A stretch of DNA of 52,130 bases from an uncultured Phocaeicola sp. Its GTDB lineage: Bacteria > Bacteroidota > Bacteroidia > Bacteroidales > Bacteroidaceae. How positions within the stretch are numbered: position 1 is the first letter of the stretch; each line of letters opens with the position of its first letter. Made by a program: the position numbers and the translations under genes. The DNA lies in NCBI GenBank assembly GCA_948579315.1, contig CAPAOL010000022.1, forward strand, positions 1 through 52,130. Reading direction: 5' to 3'. Below the pieces are notes generated by a model that was given only the letters and a program-made list of their open reading frames with translations, was not told where the DNA came from and did not search any database. Shown here in pieces: positions 27,213-34,665 of the stretch.

Positions 27213-27812
27213 TCAGGATTTATGCAACGCTTCAAGCAATAACGTTATATTGGCGGTAAATAACCTTACAGAAATAGCCAATAAGATGATACCAAAGAAC
27301 TTACGAATAATATAGATACCTCCTTTTCCCAGGAAACGCTCTACACGACCAGTCATACTCACTACAAAGTAAACCCAAATCATGTTCAATACTAAAGCTA
27401 TAATGATATTGACACTGGCATATTCCGCCCGAAGAGAAAGCAATGTTGTGAAAGCTCCGGCACCTGCCAACAAAGGAAAGACAAGCGGCACCAAAGTAGC
27501 TTCTTTGATAGGACCCTGATTCTTGAATATCTCAATATCCAGAATCATCTCCAAGGACATGAGGAAGATAACGAACGCACCGGCAACTGCAAACGATTCA
27601 ATATCTACATGGAAGAGCTTCAGCATCATATCTCCCGCATAGAAAAATCCGATCAGCAAAATAAAAGAGATGACGGTAGCTTTCATTGCATTCACATCTT
27701 TCCCTTTTTCTTTCAGGTTAATTATAATAGGTATAGAGCCGATAATGTCTATCACCGCAAAAAGTACGATAAACGCACTAACCATCTGTTGCCAATTGAA
27801 GCCTGCAAACAT
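27213..27812 (-). CDS. MarC family integral membrane protein
   Basis: 199 residues from the chosen start MFAGFNWQQMVSAFIV. The frame is open 15 codons further, but a strong Shine-Dalgarno-like AGGAGG lies just upstream of this ATG and the promoter box (27834-27841) lies inside the longer version. About six hydrophobic segments are visible, for example VSAFIVLFAVIDIIGSIPIIIN, TVISFILLIGFFYAG and FAVAGAFVIFLMSLEMIL. MarC proteins are inner-membrane proteins of unknown transport function; the old link to multiple antibiotic resistance is not supported for the family. The gene is divergent from the Crp/Fnr regulator. Confidence 0.9.
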   Translation of the reverse strand: MFAGFNWQQMVSAFIVLFAVIDIIGSIPIIINLKEKGKDVNAMKATVISFILLIGFFYAGDMMLKLFHVDIESFAVAGAFVIFLMSLEMILDIEIFKNQGPIKEATLVPLVFPLLAGAGAFTTLLSLRAEYASVNIIIALVLNMIWVYFVVSMTGRVERFLGKGGIYIIRKFFGIILLAISVRLFTANITLLLEALHKS

Positions 27813-27833
27813 AATTTCCTCCTTTTTTTTCTG

Positions 27834-27862
27834 CAAATATACTCTATTTTTATACATTCAAA
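27834..27862 (-). promoter_or_regulatory. Promoter of the marC-like gene
   Basis: On the - strand TATATTTG (27841-27834) matches TAnnTTTG and TTTG (27862-27859) lies 17 bp upstream. It fixes the start of the MarC protein at 27812. Confidence 0.6.
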
Positions 27863-27893
27863 CAATAAAAAAAACAAAAAGAAGGGTCAGATA

Positions 27894-27925
27894 TTGGCAG
27901 CCGTGTTGTATTATGAGTAAATTTG
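27894..27925 (+). promoter_or_regulatory. Promoter of the Crp/Fnr-type gene
   Basis: TAAATTTG at 27918-27925 matches TAnnTTTG, with TTGG beginning at 27894 as a -33 box about 20 bp upstream. The ATG is at 27951. Confidence 0.6.
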
Positions 27926-27950
27926 TACGATTAACAAGAGATTACAACTT

Positions 27951-28613
27951 ATGGAAACAATGTTCGACACTTTGCTCCAATTGCCTTTATTTCAAGGTCT
28001 TTGTCATGAAGATTTCACATGTATTCTGGATAAAGTCAAACTACACTTTATCAAACACAAAGTGGGAGAAACTATCATTGAGAGTGGTAGTCCGTGTAAA
28101 CAACTATGCTTCCTGCTAAAAGGCGAGATTTCTATCGTCACAAATTCCAAAGAAAATATTTACACCGTTATTGAACAGATGGAAGGACCTTACCTGCTGG
28201 AACCACAGTCGCTGTTTGGCATGAACACCAATTACACCTCTTCTTATGTAGCACATACGGAAGCACATACTGTCAGTATCAGCAAAGCATTTGTACTTAG
28301 CGATTTGTTCAAATATGAAATATTCCGCCTCAACTATATGAATATCGTGAGCAACCGGGCACAAAATCTTTACTCCCGTTTATGGAATGAACCCACGCCG
28401 GATCTGAAAGGCAAAATTATCCGCTTCTTCTTGTCACATTGCGAAAAGCCACAAGGGGAAAAGACTTTTAAAGTAAAGATGGACGATTTGGCACGCTGTC
28501 TGGATGATACGCGATTAAATATTTCTAAAACACTGAATGAATTACAGGATAGTGGTTTAATCGAGTTACACAGAAAAGAGATTCTGATTCCGGATGCTCA
28601 AAAACTACTTTAA
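27951..28613 (+). CDS. Crp/Fnr family transcriptional regulator
   Basis: 220 residues. The N-terminal cyclic-nucleotide-binding-like beta-roll spans about residues 10-125 (LPLFQGLCHEDFTCILDKV, then GETIIESGSPCKQLCFLLKGEI). The long dimer helix follows, then a winged helix-turn-helix (KVKMDDLARCLDDTRLNISKTLNELQ, about 175-200). No FNR-type N-terminal cysteine cluster is present, so oxygen sensing through an Fe-S cluster is unlikely. The inducer is unknown. It is divergent from the marC-like gene and convergent with the VirE-like gene, only 25 bp away. Confidence 0.92.
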   Translation: METMFDTLLQLPLFQGLCHEDFTCILDKVKLHFIKHKVGETIIESGSPCKQLCFLLKGEISIVTNSKENIYTVIEQMEGPYLLEPQSLFGMNTNYTSSYVAHTEAHTVSISKAFVLSDLFKYEIFRLNYMNIVSNRAQNLYSRLWNEPTPDLKGKIIRFFLSHCEKPQGEKTFKVKMDDLARCLDDTRLNISKTLNELQDSGLIELHRKEILIPDAQKLL

Positions 28614-28638
28614 AGGTTTGCCCTCACGTTGCTACCAT

Positions 28639-30732
28639 TCATTCTATTTTCAGTAAATGATAAAGTGTCCCCTTAACGGACTTCCGGCAAGGAATATTCA
28701 GCTTCTGAAGCGCACGGCCAAACACAGCTACCTTATTGATAGCCAACTTGTCTCGTGTCTTCGTCTGCAAATAATTCAGAATCTGCATGGATGTCATCCA
28801 TTCACCTTCCTCCTCTTCTTCCGCCGGACGGAAATAACAATGGAACAACTGTTCCAACGGGCTCGCCTGCTCAAATTCACGGTTCGTCTGCTTCAAAATC
28901 TTTTCATCCTCATCATTCAGCCAGTAACGCTCACCCTTATAAATGGCTTCCATCGCCTGAGCGTAAAGCTGTTTGTAATTGATGGTAGCATTGGTTTTGA
29001 TAGGAGCTATCACCTCAATGCAGATAAAACGACGGCTGCCACTGGGATCGGTAAGCAAATCTTTCTGATTGCTGGTGCCGATAAAGGAAGCATAACGACG
29101 CATTTCACGAATAGTATTGCCATGAGGCTTGCGCAAGTTAGCAACAGGCTTTTGCAACAAATGTTTCAGAAACCCCTGCTGACTGAGATTGATCTGATCA
29201 AACTCATCAATGTTGATCAGGAAAAAACGTCCTAAATAACGCTCCGCTTCCTGCTTACTCTTGAAATCGATACTGTCCGTATAGCCGAAACGCAATTCGG
29301 GCGGCAGGATAATCCGGCAAAATGTTGACTTACGATACCCTTGCGGACCGACAAGCAAAGGTGACGTACTGTTTCCATGCTGCCGATCTACCCCTCTCCA
29401 ATGTGCCACCATGCTCAGAAACCAACGATAAAACAACTCCTGCCAGTACGGATTCGTGCATGGAACCAATCCTGCCAATGCACGGATACGATCTTTCCCG
29501 TCCCAACAGCCGACATCATAAAGATATTCTTCTACAGGATTGTACAAAGGAACATATTCCGAATTCAGGAAACGGTCTACATCACGATCCCAGGCATTGA
29601 TGCCTTCTTTCAAGGCACAGATAGAGATACTGTTGCGCACACGTTTGTCCACAGGCTTAAAGTAAAAGTGGATGGAATCACGCTGGCGGTATTCCAGATC
29701 ATCCAACACAGTGTTGTAGCGGAATTCATAACGACGGTTCATAAATTCTTCCAGCAGAAAAGCCGTCTGCTGCTCCCTTCCGATACTGTTTTTCTTACCA
29801 AAACCCTTACATTCCTGATAAAGATTATGAATCGTTGAGCGTATGATTTGCTCATCTTCTTCCCGATAGTAATGAATGAGCGTCTGCCGCACCGCTTCTT
29901 CTTCGGGGATGCCCGCTTTGAAACAATGCTCGGCAAGGTGTACAAGCAAAGGTTGCAAATCATCTCCCCGCTTCCAGTCTTCCATTTCCTGAAATGCCCT
30001 GTTCAACGCTGCTTCATAAATCTTCGTGAAAGTTTTCGCAGACTCATATCCCGGTTGCAGGCGCGACAAGAGATTCTTCTCGCCCTGCTTACGCTGCCGG
30101 AAAGTTTCCTCACCGGGCATCGTGAGCGGTTGTTCCAGACAGAAAGGAACCGCATCGGGATTATAATAAGGAGATTCGTCCAATGTCATGCGGCATTTCT
30201 GCGTCAGCACTGGTGCTTGCAGATTAATATCGTAAGGAAGCATCGGCTGGTAGCACTTTACTGCCAGCCAGTAGGCATGGGCATGAAATAATTCCGCTTC
30301 CGCTTCTTTTTTGGGCAGTCCTCTGTCGTCCGGCAAGGCAAAACGCACCCATATCTTCACGCTACGGCCACTGGAACCACAGAATGCGGCAAAAGTCTGG
30401 GGCAAAAGCGCCGCCTGCCGTTTCACATATTCCATTTCGGACGTGCCTGCCAGCCGTTTCACTTCCAACTGTACCAGTCCGTTATATTGTTTCATTTTTC
30501 GTTCGCCTTCTTTAGTGCGGGTATATTCTACGGCAGAATAGATGTATGGCAGTTTGTCTATATGTTCGTACTGGCTGTACGTACCTTCCAGCATCGGTAT
30601 CAGGTTTCGCAAAGCCGTAATGTGTCTCGATTTTGTCTCTGTTTTCATTTTGTTGAATAATGTACCTGCTTCACAGATGCTTAGAGCTTCTTTTCCACTC
30701 CCGCTGTCTTGTCTGATTAAAGTTATTTTCAT
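28639..30732 (-). CDS. VirE/VapE-like protein with BT4734-type N-terminal domain (primase/helicase-like)
   Basis: 697 residues. The N-terminal part (about 1-210) resembles the BT4734/BF3469 'VirE N' domain that accompanies this family and looks related to primase folds. The C-terminal part is an AAA-like VirE domain: WDGKDRIRALAGLVPCTNPYW, Walker A GPQGYRKST with Lys468, Walker B-like FFLINIDEFDQI, and SFIGTSNQKDLLTDPSGSRRF. Such proteins are common in Bacteroidales, usually near an HU-like protein, a DUF4248 gene and an amidase; none of these is present here. It may be a remnant of a mobile element or a DNA-replication-like enzyme with a host role. It is preceded by a promoter and two 22-bp repeat arrays. 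Confidence 0.87.
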   Translation of the reverse strand: MKITLIRQDSGSGKEALSICEAGTLFNKMKTETKSRHITALRNLIPMLEGTYSQYEHIDKLPYIYSAVEYTRTKEGERKMKQYNGLVQLEVKRLAGTSEMEYVKRQAALLPQTFAAFCGSSGRSVKIWVRFALPDDRGLPKKEAEAELFHAHAYWLAVKCYQPMLPYDINLQAPVLTQKCRMTLDESPYYNPDAVPFCLEQPLTMPGEETFRQRKQGEKNLLSRLQPGYESAKTFTKIYEAALNRAFQEMEDWKRGDDLQPLLVHLAEHCFKAGIPEEEAVRQTLIHYYREEDEQIIRSTIHNLYQECKGFGKKNSIGREQQTAFLLEEFMNRRYEFRYNTVLDDLEYRQRDSIHFYFKPVDKRVRNSISICALKEGINAWDRDVDRFLNSEYVPLYNPVEEYLYDVGCWDGKDRIRALAGLVPCTNPYWQELFYRWFLSMVAHWRGVDRQHGNSTSPLLVGPQGYRKSTFCRIILPPELRFGYTDSIDFKSKQEAERYLGRFFLINIDEFDQINLSQQGFLKHLLQKPVANLRKPHGNTIREMRRYASFIGTSNQKDLLTDPSGSRRFICIEVIAPIKTNATINYKQLYAQAMEAIYKGERYWLNDEDEKILKQTNREFEQASPLEQLFHCYFRPAEEEEEGEWMTSMQILNYLQTKTRDKLAINKVAVFGRALQKLNIPCRKSVKGTLYHLLKIE

Positions 30733-30780
30733 CCTTTATTATCTGTTTATCTACCAATATTGCTTATCATTTAATTCCTG

Positions 30781-30812
30781 TAAAGGTACGATATTATATT
30801 ACGGCATACAAA
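30781..30812 (-). promoter_or_regulatory. Candidate promoter of the VirE-like gene
   Basis: On the - strand TTTG (30812-30809) is followed, after exactly 20 bp, by TACCTTTA (30788-30781), one base from TAnnTTTG. The predicted leader is about 40 nt. Confidence 0.5.
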
Positions 30813-30861
30813 CTTTTCCTCTAATAAAAACAAGCTTTTTCCCAGCATTAACCTTATAACA

Positions 30862-30896
30862 AAATGCGACATCGATCACACGTAGATGTCGCATTT
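30862..30896. terminator. Hairpin between the VirE-like promoter and the repeat arrays
   Basis: Perfect 12-bp arms (AAATGCGACATC at 30862-30873 and its complement at 30885-30896) with an 11-nt loop. On the + strand a short pyrimidine run (CTTT) follows. It may insulate the VirE-like promoter from leftward transcription out of the protease genes. Confidence 0.55.
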
Positions 30897-30954
30897 CTTT
30901 CTTACCAAGATTTCCCTATATCATTGTATCTGAATGGCTTGCTGTTTCCTTTAG

Positions 30955-31108
30955 TTTCATGCCTTGGAACAAAGTGTTTCATGCTTTGAAACAAAGTGTT
31001 TCATGCCTTGGAACAAAGTGTTTCATGCCTTGGAACAAAATGTTTCATGCCTTGGAACAAAATGTTTCATGCTTTGGAACAAAGAGTTTCAAGGCATGAA
31101 ACTGTCAC
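30955..31108. repeat. Tandem array of six 22-bp units plus one inverted unit (array B)
   Basis: Units start at 30955, 30977, 30999, 31021, 31043 and 31065. Each begins TTTCATGC and contains TTGGAAC or TTGAAAC and then AAA followed by a variable 3-base end. Pairwise identity is high (0-4 changes per unit). The seventh segment (31087-31102) is an inverted copy that pairs 14 of 16 bases with 31064-31079 to form a terminal hairpin. GTTTCA and TGGAAC or TGAAAC inside each unit are also mutually complementary. The period is not a multiple of three, and there are no unique spacers, so it is neither coding nor CRISPR. Confidence 0.92.
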
Positions 31109-31185
31109 TTCGCCTATATAATTGGATTGACTTGACCGCATGAAATGTTTCAATGAACCTGATCTTTCAGGAAGCATTCAATCAC

Positions 31186-31339
31186 ATATCGATCAATAAT
31201 ACGTGAGTTATCAGCTATTAACACCTGATTTCTCAATTATTAATGACTGAAATGACAATCGTTAATAGTTGAGACTTCAGATATTAATACTCTGTAAATC
31301 AAACAATAGCACCTAAGAAACGATGTATAATACTCTGTA
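31186..31339. repeat. Degenerate array of seven units with exact 22-bp period and ATTAA core (array C)
   Basis: The A/T core recurs at 31195 (AATAA), 31217 (ATTAA), 31239 (ATTAA), 31261 (GTTAA), 31283 (ATTAA), 31305 (AATAG) and 31327 (ATAAT), 22 bp apart throughout. Flanking positions also agree in part (ATCA before and a TACTCTG-like ending after some cores). The units are much more diverged than in array B. I found nothing else in the 31340-31533 gap except a short tandem CTTGCTACCA at 31370 and 31382. Confidence 0.7.
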
Positions 31340-31533
31340 ACAGAGTGAGGGCAAGCAGTTGCTCTCATACTTGCTACCACACTTGCTACCATACCCGAAA
31401 CATCGATGAATAAAGGGATACAGGCGAATAATGAGAGCATGAGGGCAAAACTGCTATCAAATTGCATGTGGAGTTTTGAGGAGATAGCAAACTGTTTATT
31501 GTAGGTACATTACATGATATTCATATAGTATCA

Positions 31534-32913
31534 CTAATCTTTTCCTTCTATTCTCATGTTATTAAAGTCAAGGATTACCTTTGTTCCCAATCTGTAGAAA
31601 AAATGTACCCCCACCGTACCATCAAATGAATCAAAGTGCCTCATTCTGTTCACTATAATCACTCTTTCATCTGGGTTAATCTGCTTACCATTTGAATAAA
31701 TCCAAGGATCTTTTACAACTTCATAAGGTAAATTGAAAGCACTTCCAGTCATACCATGATATGATAAAGGTGTTTTTTGTATCACCGAGTCTATTTGTAT
31801 ACTACTTCTATTTCTCTCATAAAAAGGAAATTCGATACTCAAAAACTCATTATCCCCACTATCTAAATATCCAGTATATGATAATCCATTTATTTTTAAT
31901 CGAGTATAAGGGGTTCTCCATACAAGATATATATTTGGCAAATTATTAGTTTTTTCATCTCCAGTATACCCGGGGAAAGATATTGTACGTTTGTTCCAAT
32001 CAAATTCAACCTTTCCAATCAACAGCATAGTTGGTAATCCCATTATAACTTGGTTTTCGCTTAAAGTATCTTCTATTTTTGATCTCACGAGATCATTTAA
32101 CGTATCGGGTAAGTGAGAATAAAATGGAGCATCAAAAACCATTACTGGAATATTAAACAGCTCCAAATTTCCTATATTTATTTTATCTATAACACCTTTT
32201 AGAGCTTTCGTTTCAACTCCATTGAATTTTATTACACCATTTTGCTTTGTATCAATTATTCTCACTCCAATCTTGTCTGCTATTTTTTTCGTTACAAAAA
32301 AATACTCGGAGACTCCTGTATCGAAAAAAGTTTGAAAAGGAATATTATTATATTGAGCATTGAATCGAATATATTCACCCTCATTAAGTTTTATAGCATT
32401 TTTCTTATTATTAGTTCTAACAATTTTTATCCGAGGCTCATTTAAATCTCTATTCTTTAATGCAGACTTAACACTATCCGTCCAGTTAATGTCACTACTG
32501 ATGATATTCTGATTCAAGTCAAATGGATTCCTTTTTAAATAGCCAAGAAATTTATCACATAATTTTATTCCATCTTTGAATCGCTGCGTATCATCATAGA
32601 CCTGCAACAATCGCACATAATAGGCTCCAATCATCGGACCCATTATCAATTCATGATTGGTAAGCAAATCTTCCAAATAGATCGCTGCACTATCTGGTTT
32701 ATTGAGAAATAGTGACATGTGCGACTTGTATAACTTCTCTAATACTCTATCGTTGGCAGGTAACTGATCAGCATGTGTTATACATAGATCCATAGCATCA
32801 AAACATTTACCTTGTTGCAGAAGATCAACAAGTTCTTGAGCATAATTACGTTGAGCAAAAGATGATATAACGAAGAAAACAGATAAAGATAGAACTGAAA
32901 GAATTTTTTTCAT
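31534..32913 (-). CDS. Two-lobed retropepsin-like aspartyl protease, exported (copy 1)
   Basis: 459 residues with a signal peptide (MKKILSVLSLSVFFVISSFAQ). Residues of about 22-150 are helical and repeat-like. Two aspartyl-protease lobes follow: lobe 1 has the catalytic Asp-Thr-Gly at 198-200 (TFFDTGVSEYFFVT) and the closing strand IGKVEFDWNKRTISFP; lobe 2 has Asp-Ser-Gly at 351-353 (YTGYLDSGDNEFLS) and closes with LGTKVILDFNNMRIEG. Two lobes in one chain would allow an active site without dimerisation, as in pepsin. It is 80 bp downstream of a paralog of the same design and strand. Target proteins are unknown; the location is periplasm or outer membrane. Confidence 0.82.
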   Translation of the reverse strand: MKKILSVLSLSVFFVISSFAQRNYAQELVDLLQQGKCFDAMDLCITHADQLPANDRVLEKLYKSHMSLFLNKPDSAAIYLEDLLTNHELIMGPMIGAYYVRLLQVYDDTQRFKDGIKLCDKFLGYLKRNPFDLNQNIISSDINWTDSVKSALKNRDLNEPRIKIVRTNNKKNAIKLNEGEYIRFNAQYNNIPFQTFFDTGVSEYFFVTKKIADKIGVRIIDTKQNGVIKFNGVETKALKGVIDKINIGNLELFNIPVMVFDAPFYSHLPDTLNDLVRSKIEDTLSENQVIMGLPTMLLIGKVEFDWNKRTISFPGYTGDEKTNNLPNIYLVWRTPYTRLKINGLSYTGYLDSGDNEFLSIEFPFYERNRSSIQIDSVIQKTPLSYHGMTGSAFNLPYEVVKDPWIYSNGKQINPDERVIIVNRMRHFDSFDGTVGVHFFYRLGTKVILDFNNMRIEGKD

Positions 32914-32993
32914 TACAAATTATAGTTTTTATGTTTTAACTCATGAAATTACAGATACACCATTTTTACTTAATTCATCTCCCTTCGTATTAT

Positions 32994-34358
32994 TTATTCT
33001 CCATTTCTTATCTCCATATTATTGAAGTCAAAGATAACCTTCGGTCCCAAATGAGTAAAAAAGTCAACACCAATCGTTCCATCAAAAGTATTTAAATGTA
33101 ATAACGTCCCATCTGAAATTAAAACATTACGCATATTGGAATTTACATTTTGACCATTAAAATATATCTTAGAATCTTTTACTATTTCGTATGGTACATT
33201 AAAGAAAGCTCCTGTTCCCCTATAATGATTAAGCACCTTTTTTTCTGCTACTGAATCTATCTCTATATGACTTTTATTCTTTTCATAAAAAGAGAACGTC
33301 ATATTAACAAAATCGTCATCTCCCGTATCAACATGTCCCACATAATTCAATCCGTTAACTTTTAGTCGTTGATATAGGTTGTTGTTAGTCACAAAAATAT
33401 TTGAAGAGCCATTTGTTACAGCTTTCTCTACACTTTCAGGGAAGCAGACTGTACGATTTTCCCAGTTAAATTCAATCATTCCAATCATCTTCATCGTAGG
33501 TAGTCCCATTATTATCTGCCTGTCATTTAATTTGGCATCACGACCCAAAGTATCACTCATATGTGGAAAATATTCTTCGTGAATCATTACAGGAATATTA
33601 TAAAGCTTTACACTCTTCAAGTCGATGCAGTCAATTATTCCAGCCAATGCTTTTATTGGAACTCCATTCATTATTTTTATACTGTCCTGAGTGGTATCTA
33701 CTATTCTTACACCTATTTCTTCAGCAATTTTCTTTGTTACAATGAAGAAGGTTGAAACTCCGGTATCAAACCATGTTTGCACAGGAATATTGTTGTACAT
33801 AGCATCAAATTGAATATAATTACTATCTTTAAGTTTTATGATAGCATTTTTATTTTTAATCCTTTCAACCCTTCTTCGTGGCTCATTTACATTTCTTTTC
33901 TGAAAAGATGATTTTGCATTTTCCACTTGATGAATTTCATTTCGAACAAAATCTGGTGCTAAACCAAATGGATTTCTATTGAAATAAGCAAACGCTTTAT
34001 CACATACCTTTATACCTTTTTCAAATTGTTGTGTATCATCATATATCTGTAATAATTTTCCATAAAACGATCCTATTGCCGGTCCTAATGCAAATTCATG
34101 ATTAGCTATCATATCTTCCAGATAAATAGAAGCACTATCAGGTTTATTAAAAAATAGAGCCATTTGAGATTTGTATGCTAAACTAAAAGTTCTATCATTC
34201 AAGGGTAGTTTATCCGCGTATTGAGCACATAAATCTCTAGCTTCAAAGCATTTATTTTGTTGCAATAAGTCTAGCAGTTCTTGAGCATAATTACGTTGAG
34301 CAAAGCTTGAGTGCATAGAAAAAGTACACAGAAATAGAATAAAAATATTTTTTTTCAT
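32994..34358 (-). CDS. Two-lobed retropepsin-like aspartyl protease, exported (copy 2)
   Basis: 454 residues with a signal peptide (MKKNIFILFLCTFSMHSSFAQ). It is collinear with the neighbouring copy over its full length: the N-terminal block RNYAQELLDLLQQNKCFEA is nearly the same, and the first Asp-Thr-Gly is at the same residue numbers (198-200, WFDTGVSTFFIVT). The second lobe carries Asp-Thr-Gly at 344-346 (GHVDTGDDDFVN), where copy 1 has Asp-Ser-Gly. IIMGLPTMKMIGMIEFNWENR closes the first lobe. The pair arose by tandem duplication and then diverged. This copy is upstream and therefore transcribed first; no clear promoter was seen between it and guaA. Confidence 0.82.
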   Translation of the reverse strand: MKKNIFILFLCTFSMHSSFAQRNYAQELLDLLQQNKCFEARDLCAQYADKLPLNDRTFSLAYKSQMALFFNKPDSASIYLEDMIANHEFALGPAIGSFYGKLLQIYDDTQQFEKGIKVCDKAFAYFNRNPFGLAPDFVRNEIHQVENAKSSFQKRNVNEPRRRVERIKNKNAIIKLKDSNYIQFDAMYNNIPVQTWFDTGVSTFFIVTKKIAEEIGVRIVDTTQDSIKIMNGVPIKALAGIIDCIDLKSVKLYNIPVMIHEEYFPHMSDTLGRDAKLNDRQIIMGLPTMKMIGMIEFNWENRTVCFPESVEKAVTNGSSNIFVTNNNLYQRLKVNGLNYVGHVDTGDDDFVNMTFSFYEKNKSHIEIDSVAEKKVLNHYRGTGAFFNVPYEIVKDSKIYFNGQNVNSNMRNVLISDGTLLHLNTFDGTIGVDFFTHLGPKVIFDFNNMEIRNGE

Positions 34359-34611
34359 ATTATATCGTTTTAATGTATAAGCTACTCTTCATTCCGTATA
34401 AGATTGGAGATATTCCAGAACTCAGTTCATTCTATATCATGAATTATAATTTTAATAGCATCTAACAAAGGAGGCAGATTATGCCTGATTACCTCAAACA
34501 CAACACCGAATAGGTCTCTTCTATTTTCCGCAGAATCTGCATTTTTTTATAACTACTACAAAAATAGCATTTTATCTATTAGGTTGAGCCGGTTCCCTCA
34601 CTTTTTCCACA

Positions 34612-34647
34612 AAAAAAATCCCAAAGCAGTTTACGGCCTTGGGATTT
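34612..34647 (-). terminator. Intrinsic terminator of guaA
   Basis: On the - strand, arms 34638-34647 and about 34616-34625 (AAATCCCAAG-type, one mismatch) are followed by a run of U residues from the A tract at 34611-34618. It begins about 20 bp after the guaA stop. The remainder of the 34359-34665 gap shows nothing I recognise. Confidence 0.8.
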
Positions 34648-34665
34648 ATATATCAACAGGAGCAA

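Noticed and set aside
30955..31339. CRISPR array
   Set aside because: Units are directly adjacent with no unique spacers, the repeat is only 22 bp, and no cas gene is near.
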